Positions 22,621 to 33,720 of a stretch of DNA of 64,000 nt are shown piece after piece. This DNA comes from Haematococcus lacustris. Lineage: Eukaryota; Chlorophyta; Chlorophyceae; Chlamydomonadales; Haematococcaceae. Each line of letters starts with the position of its first letter. Positions within the stretch are counted from its first letter, which is position 1. The stretch lies in NCBI GenBank assembly GCA_030144725.1, contig JASKMD010000003.1, positions 5,864,753 to 5,928,752 on the forward strand. The letters run 5' to 3'. The notes beneath the pieces are model-generated. The model saw nothing but the letters and a program-made list of their open reading frames with translations. It did not search any database and was not told the DNA's origin. A program made the position numbers and the translations under genes.

Positions 22621-22949
22621 AGGGGTACTTGACCCTCCGCAGGGTCACCTACAAGGGGCCATAGCTCATCACTGGCTGGGACTTTTGGCATGACACCTAC
22701 TAGGTTGGGCAGCTGTAACCATCCTCTACAATCGCTCATACTCACATTTCATGAAAAGTCACTTTGGTCACTCGGTGCCAACTCCCTTAGCCAAAATCAG
22801 GGTCACAACCCCACACCTGGTCCAGCAACTCCCCAAGGACTGAGAATTACACTTTGACCTAAGAAAGTATTGTCATCCCCTAGGTCACAGCAACCTACAT
22901 ACCAAGTTTCAGAACTGAACTCTCAGCTTTTCCAAGCCAGCCAGGCCTT

Positions 22950-23230
22950 AATTTGCCGGAGTGTGGGAGAACGTCATCCACAGGTTCTGGCTTGTTAATG
23001 CGTCGACACTCGTTATGTAGATTCAGCGCGTGAACCGCGCATCAACTTGCCCACTGCGCATAGGATGGTGCGCCGAAGGCCGATGGTTGCCTTTTTATTG
23101 ACTCTATTGGCGGCAGGACTTAAGATAGCACACGGTCAGATGGCAGGCTTGGGTAAGACTGCCGCATAACTCGTATCGTCTGTCGAGCAACCCTCTCGAT
23201 GCCATTTCTGCACTACACATAGCACTGTTG
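22950..23230. other. Spacer between composite units
   Basis: Unique-looking sequence with no gene. It links the 3' block of unit 1 to the 5' block of unit 2. Confidence 0.4.
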
Positions 23231-23379
23231 TTTTTTGTGCGCAGGCTCATCACTCGTGGAGAATAAGGCCGAGTCGGCGATTTTAGTTAAGGGGGACTGC
23301 AGATAGCCCTTTCAAAGGCCGTCCCATCGCCATATGTTTCATGATTTTAATCGACGTGGTTGGGCTGTAATCGGCCTTT

Positions 23380-23950
23380 AGCTGAAGCGTCGCACCCTTG
23401 TGCAGGGTTTCGCCAAACCGTGCATAGGGTTTCAGCTGGCTCAGCCCCTAGGTGGCGGTCAAGCCAGTTCCTGACCGTGTGCAGCGTTTCATAGACCGTG
23501 TGCAGGGTTTCGCTGACCGTGCACAGGGTTTCAAAGACCTTGCACAGGGTTTCATAGACCGTGCACAAGGTTTGGTGTGGCTCAGTTCCTAGGCGCTTTT
23601 GACCGTGTGCAGGGTTTCGCTGACCGTGTGCAGGGTTTCATAGACCTAGTACAGGGTTTCAGTGACCTAGTGCAGGGTTTCATAGACCGTGCACAGGGTT
23701 TGGTGTGGCTCAGTTCCTAGGCGTTTCTGACCGTGTGCACGGTTTCGCTGACCGTGTGCAGGGTTTCAAAGACCTAGTGCAGGGTTTCATTGACGTAGTG
23801 CAGGGTTTCATAGACCGTGCACAGGGTTTGGTGTGGCTCAGTTCCTAGGCGTTTCTGACCGTGTGCACGGTTTCGCTGACCGTGCACAAGGTTTCAAAGA
23901 CCTAGTGCAGGGTTTCATAGACCGTGCACAGGGTATCAAAACATGAGTGT
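23380..23950. repeat. 20-bp satellite, GTGCAGGGTTTC orientation
   Basis: Tandem 20-bp monomers of the type TGACCGTGTGCAGGGTTTCG, with a higher-order spacer GTGTGGCTCAGTTCCTAGGC. The CTCA(G/T)TTCCTAGGC(G/A)TTTCTGACC junction is shared with the 45-bp hairpin satellite at 17.3 kb, so the two satellites have a common origin. Confidence 0.9.
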
Positions 23951-25549
23951 ATAGTCAGCATAGGCTTACAACCTACATGCCTGCTGACATCTGCTGCCAC
24001 ATGTGGCCTACTACATCAATGTAACATCACACGGCATCACCATTAGAGTCATGCCTAGCACACAAACTGACACGTGGCTAACAACTGCTGTTTGCACTCT
24101 GAAACTGGTGCTGCCAGGCATGCACCACATGACACAAGCCACTAGACTCAGAGCTGCACAAGCCATGCACCCATTATCACATGCCATGCAACTGACACTC
24201 TGCTACACACGCCATGCATGGATCATCTCATACCAGTTGACTAATGGCTACTCAAACTATATACTCACGACGAACAACAGCAAACACATGGCTAACGAAG
24301 CCATGCACCTCATGACACATGGCAGCTGACTCAGGGCTACACATGCCTCGCTACACCACTGCAAACAACATGTCTTGACGCACAAACAACTCGCAAACAC
24401 CTCGCTACACCACCGCAAACCACATGGCACGGCGCTCGACAACCCCGCAAAGACATGTACAGGACACCACTCATGGCATTCGCTTCCCTGGATGCCTCTC
24501 CACACATGCACTCTCTTAGCTGCCACTCCTATTATGTGCACTCCTGGCTGCCACTCATGCCATTGCACTTGGCTGCTGTTGACAGCTACGAGGTGGTGGT
24601 GGTGATGGGGGGAAGGGTGCACCAGCCGCGCTGCAGCTGCCTCTTGGCTGATCATGCCTTGCACCACCTGCCCCATAGCAGCTGGCTCCTTGTTGCTCTC
24701 TTAAGGCTCCTTGTTGCTCATGCCTTGCCACACCTGCCACATGGCAGCTGGCTCATGGCTACACACGTCATGTACCACCTCATGGCTGCCACTCCTAGCT
24801 GCCGCTCCAGGCTGCTGCTCTGGGCTGCTGCCCTGGGCTGCTATTGATGGCCTGGGAGGTGGTGGTGGGTTTGTGGGTAAGGGGAAGAACAAGGGAAGGG
24901 TGTGAACATTAGACCTGCAGCAAACAAGGGGCATGCTAGCCATCAGGCTTGGTACCAAGAGCCACAAATCTGCTTCATGCTGGCCACTCACCGTTTGCTG
25001 GGGTGGGGTGGGGTGGGGTGGGGTGGGGTGGGGTGGGCAAGGGGTGGGCGTGTGACCGTCACACCTGCAAGCAACAAGGGGCGTGCTCACGGTAAGGCTG
25101 GGCAATGAAGGCCACTGATGTGCAAGGGGCTGGCCACTCACTGTTATCTCCATGTGCCATTGCTGACTCCTTGCTGCCTCCTTGTTGGCTGCTGCTCCTG
25201 ACTTTCGCTGATCGCTAATGGCTGCGAAACCGAGCTGCATGCTGGCCTCTTGGCTGATGACTGATGGCTGCGAAGGCTAGCTGGCCCGCATTTCATGGCC
25301 GGCTGCGAGGCTGCGCATTTGGGCGCTGTTGATGTCGCTTATGCTGAGTTGGGGATGGACGTGTCGCGTGTTGCGTGTTGCTGCATTACTGCGGGCTTTG
25401 CGAGGTCGACAGGGTTTCCTCTCATGGCGCCTCGCGACCTCATGGCACACCAACGGCATGCTTGGTGGCAGCTAGCGCAGATCCCAATACCAAGCCCGTC
25501 AGTTTTCGCGCTCTTGCATGCAAGTCACATGCAGAAAGCGGGGTTGGCG

Positions 25550-26100
25550 CAACCCTGCACATCGTCTTTGAATGACTTCAAAAAATCAACACAAGGAACG
25601 AAACCCTGCACGAGGTCGGCGAAACCCTGCACAAGGTCTGAGTTTACTTAGGTGAAAACATAGTTGCGAAACCCTGCACAAGGTCAGTAAAACCCTGCAC
25701 TAGGTTAGCAAAACCCTGCACGAGGTCAGGGTTGACTTAACAAAAATCAATGCTTTGATCGAGACCCTGCACAAGGTCAGCAAAACCCTGCACTAGGTTA
25801 GCGAAACCCTGCACGAGGTCAGGGTTGACTTAGAAAAAATGGATGCTTTGATGGAGACCCTGCACAAGGTCAGCGAAACCATGCACTAGGTTAGCGAAAC
25901 CTTGCACAAGGTCTGAGTTGACTTAGGTGAAATCGATGCTTTGAGCGAGACCCTGCACAAGGTCGGCGAAACCCTGCACACGGTTGTGAAACCCTGCACA
26001 AGGTTTGCATAACCCTGCACAAGGTCAACTGAAACCCTGCACTAGGTTTCAAAGGCTAATTGTGCCTCAAAGAGAGAATAAACCGTGTGCAGGGTTTCAG
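25550..26100. repeat. 20-bp satellite, inverted orientation
   Basis: Monomers read GAAACCCTGCACAAGGTC, the reverse complement type of the array at 23.4-23.95 kb. The two arrays face each other across 1.6 kb, so unit 2 can fold back on itself. Confidence 0.9.
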
Positions 26101-26413
26101 TAAACTGGCCCCCATTCCTTACTGGCTTTGACTTTGCACATGCTACCTACTAGGTTGTGCTTCTATTCTGATGCCTGACAACTCCTCATACTCAGAAATT
26201 TTAAAAAGTCACTTCAGTCAGTTGGCGCCATCTCCCTTAGCCAAATTCGGGGTGAGGGCCCAGCTGATGGTCCAGCAGCACCACAACGATCAAGAATTTC
26301 ACTTTGGCCCAAGGGAGTCTTCTCCTCCACTAGGTCACAGCAGCCTACATACCAAGTCTCAGACCTCAACTCGCAAGTTTGCCGAGCCAGCCAGCCCTTA
26401 TTTGCCAGGAGTG

Positions 26414-28465
26414 ATGCAGCAACCCCCACAATCTCCAATTGACCCTAGGAAGTGCGGCATCTATCTCCACCACCTCCACCTGCAGCTCCACCAGCAGCTC
26501 CCCCTGTCGGCCATCACGGGACTACACCTACCGGCTGCCAGCCTTCAGCGCCACACGCAGTATCACAATTGACACATACATGCACTCCTACAATTTAGTC
26601 CCTGCGTTTGTCCCTGCGTTCTACCGACCTTGTCCGATCGGGCTGAAAATTTGATAGATGGCAGTTTGCAGAAAATAAAACATATTTTTCAAAAAAAATA
26701 TTTTGAAAAATCCAAAACCTGTTGCGCTGTGGCCCGCAACCTATCCCTGCACTTATCCCTGCACCTACGCCCAAGGGCCACAGCGCAGCCGCCTTTGATT
26801 TTTTCAAAAGATTATTTCAGAAAAATGTGTTTTGTTTTCTGCAAACTACCATCTATCAAAATTTTAGCCCGATCGGACAAGGTCGGTCAACACGCAGGGA
26901 CGGACGCAGGGATTAATTTGTAGGAGTGTGGTTGGCATCACTGCCTGGGATACTGTCCTCTATGTATTCCCAGAGCAAAGTGGCGCGTGCTCCATGTGCC
27001 CTGTGAGTAGCTCCTTGCACATGGCTGTGGATTGAGTGTTTACAGCTGTGCTGCTTGGTTAGGTGGCCATGGTACGGTTGTGGTGTCCATTTGCATGTGT
27101 AGCACTGTCAATAAGTTGGCCTATACAGCTGTGGATGGCCTGATGCATTGGTCATGTCAGTTGGTGGGCTCACATATAGCTGCTCTTCTTATTTCGCCTG
27201 GCTGCAGACCAATGCCATCATGGATAATGATGGCAGTGTGTATGGTCGAGGGTTGTCCCGTGTCACCTTCACTGCCAGTGCCGGAGTGGCCTACCTGGTG
27301 GTGGTGGAGGGCTTGGGCGCATCAAGTGTGAGTGCCCTCTAGTATCATGAGCCGCATGTGTGTGTCTTTCCCATCCAGTACACGGACCAGCTGGAGGCAT
27401 AGAACTAGGGCAGTTTCAGCAAGGCAGGAGCAGCAATGTGAGGCATGGCTGCCTCACCCTTGCTCTCCCAAAGTGACCACTCCAGCTCATCTATGTGGGG
27501 CAATCACAAACACATTGTGACTGTCTGCTTGCAGTGTGGGATGCCGGCCATCACTGTATCATCATCCTTGGCAACATTACCCCCCCTAGGTAAGATCGAT
27601 GTTATGGAAGCATTGCACGGCTTGTAACACACTTTGCAAGACAGCCAAGTTGCTAGCTCCCTTGGTTCAAGCAATGTTGCTGCTGCCATGCAGGCTCATG
27701 CAGCAACCCACACAACATTACCGGGTCCCTAGGAAGTATGTTATGGGTCCCCACCATCTCCACCTGCAACACCACCCACAGCTTCCCCTGTCGGCCATCA
27801 CGGGACTACACCTACCGGCTGCCAGCCTTCAGCGCCACACGCAGCATCACGATTGACACATGCATGCCTGGCGCCAGTTCCTGGGATACTTTCCTCTTTG
27901 TAGTCCCAGAGCAGAGTGGCGCGTGCTCCACGTGCCCTGTGAGTAGCTCCTTGCACATGGCTGTGGATTGAGTGTTTACAGCTGGCTGCTTGGTTGGGTG
28001 GCCATTGCATATTTAGCACCGTCAATGGGATTGGCCTACATAGCTGTGATAGGCATGGTGCAGTAGTCATGTCATCTGCTGCTGTTTTTACTTCGCCTGG
28101 TTGCAGACCCCTCGCTTTTCTGATGACAATCAGAGTGTGTGTGGTCGAGGGTTGTCCCGTGTCACCTTCACTGCCACTGCCGGAGTGGCTTACCTGGTGG
28201 TGGTGGAGGGCTGGAGCGTATCAAATGTGAGTGTCCTCTATATCATGAGCAGCATGTGTGTGTCTTTCCCATCCAATACACGGACTAGCTGGAGACATAG
28301 AACTAGGGCAGTGTCAGTAAGGCAGGAGCAGCAGCGTAGGGCATGGCTGCTTCACCCTTACTTTCCCAAAGTGACCACTCCAGCTCATCTATGTGGGGCA
28401 AGCTCAGACGCCTTGTGACTGTATGCTTGCAGTGTGGGGTGCCGGCCATCACCATATCATGGTGA
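26414..28465 (+). CDS. Tandem beta-sandwich (PPC-like) domain protein, first domain disrupted
   Basis: Two homologous domain copies are built from the same exon pattern. Copy B is clean: exon 27535-27589 (phase 0 to 1), 27694-27938, 28107-28226 and 28433-28465 ending in TGA. It reads GSCSNPHN, PCRPSRDYTYRLPAFSATRS, ITIDTCMPGASSWDTFLFV, CSTCP, DDNQSVCGRGLSRVTF and YLVVVEGWSVSN, then CGVPAITISW. Copy A uses 26414-26582 plus 26931-27002 (split by a MITE) and 27208-27327, and joins exon 27535 in phase. The pattern 'YTYRLPA, ITIDTC, DT(F/L), D(D/N)-x-CGR, VTFTA, Y-VVVEG' resembles bacterial-type pre-peptidase C-terminal beta-sandwich domains found in secreted algal proteins; that is inference. Copy A also lacks one of the cysteines (SVYGRG) and has a stop just before its conserved start, so it is probably a relic. 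No start codon was assigned. Confidence 0.55.
26583..26928. mobile_element. 346-bp MITE with CACTCCTAC ends
   Basis: Inverted ends start CACTCCTACAA and extend, with mismatches, over more than 100 bases (including CGACCTTGTCCGATCGGGCT). An AT-rich centre is present. The flanking TG at 26581-26582 and 26929-26930 is the target duplication: removing the element plus one TG restores ACA-TAC-ATG-GTT-GGC, in frame and aligned with ACA-TGC-ATG-CCT-GGC in domain copy B. CACT ends with a 2-bp duplication fit a CACTA (EnSpm)-type non-autonomous element; the family is inferred. Confidence 0.85.
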
Positions 28466-28978
28466 TGCTATGGAGACCATAGCCCTGGGCTGTGATCGTG
28501 GGGTTTGTGGGCTGTGATCGTGGGGGAGGTCGTAAGGGAGTAGCTCCATTACTCCATGGAGCTCTATTGATCCTTTGTTTACTGTTAGTCAAGTATTGAT
28601 ACAAGCACGCTTACCACTACAATCAGCACCACCTTGGCCAAGTTGTGATACATGTGGATTGATCGTTACTGCACAAGTACTGAACATTCAGCTAGGATGG
28701 ATGGTAGCCTCGTGCTTTACTCTCTTCATGCCATAGGTGTGACCTGCTTTCTACGCAAGACGAGCTTTTAGCATCGCAAGCTTGTTGTGCATTCTTCTCT
28801 TGGTGAATACGTCTATTACGACTCGCTGCAATTGATCGCTGTAAATACACTACTCTACCACCGCCGCGAATGGGAGGTTGCGATCCGTACTAGGTTTTTC
28901 CGGACAGTTCAGCATTATCTCACACTTTATTCTGCATCATAAACTTACTATTCTTCAAAAAATGTATGTGAGTGACTA
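28466..28978. other. Intergenic
   Basis: No gene or repeat found. AT-rich for this window, with no recognisable motif. Confidence 0.4.
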
Positions 28979-29580
28979 CGCTGCCGAGCTGCTCAACCCA
29001 GCCATGCTGCTCTATCCACCCAGCACATCCTAACGGGAGCCGAGCTGAAATCACAGCTGCGGGAGATGGTCACAAAGTATGCGCCCATTCACGTCAGCCT
29101 GGCGCCCAGCTCTCTCGATGCAGTTGTGCAGGCAAAGACGAAAGCAGTGCCTGCAGTGCTGGGCCTGCGCAGGCTGAACAATGCTGGCAGCAGCAGCCCA
29201 CCAGCTGTGGAGGCAGACACCTCACAGCTGTTTCACCTGGTGCGTCAGCTTTCTGCCCATAACCCTGAGCCTGTCCCAGAGCGCTCTCCACTCATGAACG
29301 GCAGGTGGGTGTGTGGGTTTGACTTGCTACAGGTTTAAGGACAGCAACCCACCACAGCTGCACTCCCACATCCAGGGACTACAGACTGAGTAGGACTGCA
29401 CAGCATGCAAGCAAGCATCCAGCTAAACGGAGTGGAGCCGGTTAGCTCGATGTCAGGTTGAGTGAGACAGCGGCTCAGCCAGGCTGAGTGCAGCCCTACC
29501 TGCTGAGTTGTGTGGTGCAGGTAGGCGAGTGCGGTGATGGGGAGGTGTTGATCGAGTCATGTGCTGGAAGCATTCTCAAT
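28979..29580 (+). pseudogene. Truncated duplicate of fibrillin exon 1
   Basis: 602 bases nearly identical to 30742-31343 in direct orientation; two substitutions were seen (ATGGTCACAAAGTATGCG against GTGGTCACAAAGTATGTG). It carries the first fibrillin coding block (LTGAELKSQLRE to MNGR) and part of the following intron, but lacks the transit peptide and all later exons. Both breakpoints are sharp (shared CGCTGCCGAG start, CTCAAT end). Confidence 0.85.
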
Positions 29581-30560
29581 CGCACTCCCACCCCGTCCCA
29601 GCCCCTCCCGACCCCTCCCAGCCCCAGCCCCGCCCTCCCTGGTAGCTGGTGCTGGTGCCGCCCCTGGGCTGCCCACCCATCCTGCTGCCCCCCCTGGCAG
29701 CAGCTGGCAGCTGGTGCTAATGCCTCCTCTGGGCTGCCCCCCCCCTGCTGCCCCCCCCTGTCAGCAGTTGGCAGCTAGTGCTGGTGCATCCCCTGAGCTG
29801 CCCACCCCTCCAACTGAGCAGCAGGGGGCCACAACGGAGCTGGACACGTGCTCGACACGTAAGCGCAAGGCGGGCGTGAGGGATCGGACCCAACCTGCCG
29901 AGCAAGGTAACGAAGGCTCACGAAGGGCTCAAGCAACGCTCCAGCGTCGTGTATTTCCGTGCATGTATAGAGGGGCGTTGTTACATCGGTTTGACATGCC
30001 ATGTGAGTCGATTTCACTGCGGCGAATGTCCCTCACTGTGTACAGGTGCTCCTGGGCCCGGTCGGTCGCGGCGGTCTCTCGCGACGAGGCCCGCATGAGC
30101 AAAACTGGCATGAATTTGAATGTCAAGATTTCAGCCGCCATTTTACTTAACACACTGCACAGTATATAATGATACATGTTGCAACGCATAGCTGACAGAG
30201 TCCTCCATTCGGGGATGTGTGACACATAAATAAGTACAACTTGTCTGAGACGCGGCGTCGATTTGGTCACCAGGGGTAGGTCCTAGGTCCTAATGGTCCA
30301 CTTCAAGGTAGGCCCTAGTCAGGGTCGAGGTGCTCATCCACAGCCTGAAACTCAACAAACTCAAAGAAGAGCATGAGATTATTCTAATGTCAGGCAGAAC
30401 GGTGGTGGGAACAAGAGGAGCGAAGTAACCTGCGACTGCTAGCCCTGCATTGCATTGACCAAGCATGCGAGCAAAGCAAGGCGGATGAACAGGGTCGGGT
30501 ATGAATCATACCGCATGATGGCACCTGCACGTCATGGGCGCTCTAAAACACACAGGCGCT
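29581..30560. other. Spacer between fibrillin duplicates
   Basis: 29640-29810 holds about three degenerate units of 75 bases (CTGG(G/A)CTGCCC(A/C)CCC and GGCAGCTGGTGCT). A frame at 29700-29907 ends TRKRKAGVRDRTQPAEQ before a GTAACG donor and could be a stray exon. 30288-30330 resembles the 3' terminus of the Fanzor-like element (AGTCAGGGTCGAGGTGCT). The last 230 bases would contain the fibrillin promoter. Confidence 0.4.
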
Positions 30561-30570
30561 CTAAAACACC

Positions 30571-33500
30571 ATGTGCACGCGTAAGATAGCACCGGCACTA
30601 GGCGCTGTTCTCCTCATCCCATCAACCTCGCTACCAATGGCTGTGCTACATCACAAACTGTTGCCGGCTCACATGCACGACTCGGAGCGCTCCAGCTCCG
30701 GCCGAGCCGGTTTACCACGAGCTTTGCTTAGGCCGGAGATGCGCTGCCGAGCTGCTCAACCCAGCCATGCTGCTCTATCCACCCAGCACATCCTAACGGG
30801 AGCCGAGCTGAAATCACAGCTGCGGGAGGTGGTCACAAAGTATGTGCCCATTCACGTCAGCCTGGCGCCCAGCTCTCTCGATGCAGTTGTGCAGGCAAAG
30901 ACGAAAGCAGTGCCTGCAGTGCTGGGCCTGCGCAGGCTGAACAATGCTGGCAGCAGCAGCCCACCAGCTGTGGAGGCAGACACCTCACAGCTGTTTCACC
31001 TGGTGCGTCAGCTTTCTGCCCATAACCCTGAGCCTGTCCCAGAGCGCTCTCCACTCATGAACGGCAGGTGGGTGTGTGGGTTTGACTTGCTACAGGTTTA
31101 AGGACAGCAACCCACCACAGCTGCACTCCCACATCCAGGGACTACAGACTGAGTAGGACTGCACAGCATGCAAGCAAGCATCCAGCTAAACGGAGTGGAG
31201 CCGGTTAGCTCGATGTCAGGTTGAGTGAGACAGCGGCTCAGCCAGGCTGAGTGCAGCCCTACCTGCTGAGTTGTGTGGTGCAGGTAGGCGAGTGCGGTGA
31301 TGGGGAGGTGTTGATCGAGTCATGTGCTGGAAGCATTCTCAATGCACCCAGGCTTCAGTTGAGTTAGTTGCCAGTTCATAAAGGGGCCTAGCTAGCATAA
31401 CAAGGGACGAGGGGGAAAGCAGGGGCAGGGGAGCGCGGGTATGGGAACGTCCACGGGTCAGTCCCGCCCTGCCTGTGTCCCTGCTACCTTGCCCTCCACA
31501 GGTGGGTGCTCCTGTACACTACCAGCACCACTCCACCCGCGGGGGCAGGTGGGCCAGGCACGGCGGAGGAGGCCCACGTGTTCTCCCCCTTCCAGGTCAG
31601 TGTGCAGACTAAGGTCAAACACTAGCAACACCATCTGTGGTAGGAGCTGCAGTGGTGGCAGTAGAAGAAGCAGCGGCAGCAGTGGCAGCAGCGGCAGCAG
31701 CGGCAGCAGCGGTAGTCCACTACTAGTAGGTGAAGCGTCAGCAGCTCCAGCTATAGCAGCAGCAGTACCAGGAGTAGCAGCAGCAGCAGCAGCAGCAGAG
31801 GCGTAAGAAAAGGCAGCAAGGGGAGCAGCAGTCCCAGCGGCAAGCTTGCAGCCAAAAGCTGGCTTGCAGGCAAACGGCGGCAGGAGGGGCCCAGCAGCAG
31901 CCGGTCAGTAATGATCTGTTGTACATGACCCCGATCTTTGCCTCTGCAGCTAGGAGGCTGCCTGCTCCTCACCTGTGCAGGACATCTCTGGCCTGATGTA
32001 TAAGGTGTTTTATCAGTATGCGCCCATCCTGGCCGGCAGCGCAGTGGGAAAGCGTGGGTCGCTGCCCGGGCCTGCTGGTGGCATTCGCTCCCGCGGCAAC
32101 TTCCAAGTGTTCGACCTGCAGGCTGGCATTGTGGAGAACCAGGCACGGTGCGGGTGCAGCACCTGAGGTGTGCTGTTGCCTGGCAGCAGGCAGCAGGCAG
32201 CAGGTGGCAGGCAGCAGGTGGCAGGCAGCAGGTGGCAGGTGGCAGGCAGCAGGTGGCAGGCAGGCATCACCTACTGTTAGCTGCAGGGCCCAGGTGCTGT
32301 GTAAAGTCCATTGCCCTTAGGTGCATGGGGCACCTATTGGCATGTACTAAGACGTTCCACCGTCACCAGCCACTGACCATTGCTGACCCCCGCTGACCCT
32401 TCTGATCAATGTCTCTGTGCTGATCAATGTGGTTTGCAGGACTCACTAGCTGACCATTGCTGACCCTAGCTGACCTGTTGAACACAGGCTATGTGTCAGT
32501 CATGTCAGCCAGGCCTTTGTAAAGTTTGCAGGTGTGAAGCCTGTCTAAGCTTTGTGTGTTGGTTACAGTTCTTCACTGTTGTGTTACATCGAGTGCAAGC
32601 TCTCACTTCCGGGTCCTGCTTGCTTCATGACCCCAGCTGGAGTCCTGACATAGTGGCTCATGGCATGGCTTGGGCCTCCCCAGCAGCAGGCCCTGGACAG
32701 CAGGCAGCCGGGACCAAGGGGAAGGGCTCAGGCCCTAGGCCCTTGCCACAACAGGAAAGGGGCTGCAGCCAGGGCCAGAAGGGCAGGGCTCAGGGCCATG
32801 TGGTGTGAGCAGCCCAGCTCTGCCCTCATGCTCGTCACCAGCCAGCAGTCAGCACACCGTGTCACCAGTCAGCACACCTTGCCTGCTCGTCTCCCAGCGT
32901 GTGCTGGCCGCCTTGTTGGCCTGACTTCAGGTTTGAGGCGTTTGGGCGGTCAGGGCGCATCAGCGTGTGGGGCACTGCGGAGGTGGTGGCGGCAGGCCCC
33001 TCCCAGTCTCCCTGCCTCAAGGCTGTGTTCACGCGGTTTGAGATCGCTGTGGAGGGGTACCCCAGGTGCTGTGGGGCTGTGGCCCGCTGCCCACCCTCTA
33101 ATGCATGCTGCCCACCCTCCCCTTCGCTTCTGCCCATCCCATCCTGGTGTTCGGGTGCACAGACATCACCAGCCTTGATGGAGGATGTTGAAGATGGGTG
33201 TGGTTCAAGATAGGGTGTGGGTCACGTCCTGCCGCTCCGGGCCCTGCTCTCCCCCTGCTAAGCCCGCCTGATCTCCTGCCCCACTCGATCTGCCAGTGCC
33301 GTCTCTTCGTGAGGCTGTTGGTAGTAGGCCAAACAGAGTGTGTCGAGTTGACCCTTCCCCCCCGGCTAAGGCTAGGTTTAGTTGGTAGCTAGCTGGTAGC
33401 TGGCCCAGCCGATGTTGGGTTTCAGTCCCTAAGCTGTAGGTGGGGCTGGTGAGGGGGGTGACAGGGCACCATGTGCAACAGGTGACAATGTGTGGCACCA

Positions 33501-33720
33501 CCAGCTCCATGTCCTGTCTGGTGCGTGGGTGTGATGCTGTCTGCTCTGCAGTCTTCAGCTGCCCCTGGCGGTACCCAACCTGCTCCAGGGGGGCCGGCTG
33601 GTGGGGCCTACTGGCTATGTGACCACCAGCTACCTGGACTCTGAGCTGAGGATCAGCAGGGGGGACAAGGGGTCACTGTTCATCGCGGCTAGGGACCGAG
33701 CCAGCAGCAGCTCGACTTGA
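30571..33720 (+). CDS. FBN: Plastid fibrillin (PAP, plastid lipid-associated protein)
   Basis: Five exons join in phase: 30571-31067, 31502-31595, 31981-32147, 32931-33065 and 33552-33720 (TGA), giving 353 residues. The first 65 residues are Ser/Arg/Leu-rich and weakly acidic, as in a chloroplast transit peptide; ATG 30571 is the first in frame and a second start (MAVLHHKLL) is possible. The PAP domain follows: LKSQLREVVTKY, LFHLVRQLSAHNPEP, MNGRWVLLYTTSTTP across the first junction, GNFQVFDLQAGIVENQAR, and the diagnostic C-terminal YLDSELRISRGDKGSLFIA. Fibrillins sit on plastoglobules and thylakoids and take part in carotenoid and lipid storage and stress response, which suits a carotenoid-accumulating alga. 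Introns contain CAG and GGCAGCAGGT repeats. Family identification is firm; the exact start is not. Confidence 0.9.
31650..31800. repeat. AGC/GGC trinucleotide repeats in fibrillin intron
   Basis: Interrupted AGCAGCGGC and GCAGCAGCA runs between exons 2 and 3. A second intron minisatellite, GGCAGCAGGT with about ten imperfect copies, is at 32172-32270. Confidence 0.85.
32690..32885. repeat. Dispersed repeat, copy in fibrillin intron
   Basis: The segment from TAGGCCCTTGCCACAACAG to CACCAGCCAGCAGTCAG recurs at 41007-41145, about 90% alike by eye. Both are non-coding copies of an interspersed element I cannot name. Confidence 0.75.

Larger units (their letters stand above)
17120..22950. repeat. 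Composite repeat unit 1 (hairpin-satellite element)
   Basis: The order of blocks is: a 5' block (AAGGCCGAGATGGC, then GATAGCCCTT, then GAGCTGTAATCG, 17190-17285), a 45-bp hairpin satellite, an ACACCTCGCAAC-rich block (17800-18150), purine-rich DNA with about 90-bp repeats (18.2-19.95 kb), a GCGAATGCGATG/GGCTGCTCCTGG block, more hairpin satellite (20.63-20.89 kb) and a 3' block (22645-22950). Unit 2 (23.2-26.4 kb) has the same order in the same orientation, with diverged sequence. A separate 1.7-kb transposon (20895-22620) interrupts unit 1. I do not recognise the family and see no transposase. Confidence 0.6.
23230..26430. repeat. Composite repeat unit 2
   Basis: Same block order as 17120-22950 without the inserted transposon: a 5' block (AAGGCCGAGTCGGC, then GATAGCCCTTT, then GGGCTGTAATCGG), a satellite, an ACACCTCGC/CAAACCACATG block (24.35-24.45 kb), purine-rich DNA with three about 90-bp repeats (24.9-25.15 kb), the GGCTGCGA block, an inverted satellite, and a 3' block (26105-26400, CTGGCTTTGACTTTGCACATGC then CCTACTAGGTTG). 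The 3' block runs into the first domain exon of the next gene. Confidence 0.6.

Noticed and set aside
29929..30270. Minus-strand 113-codon frame between the fibrillin copies
   Set aside because: No motif, no splice context, and the plus strand is equally open.
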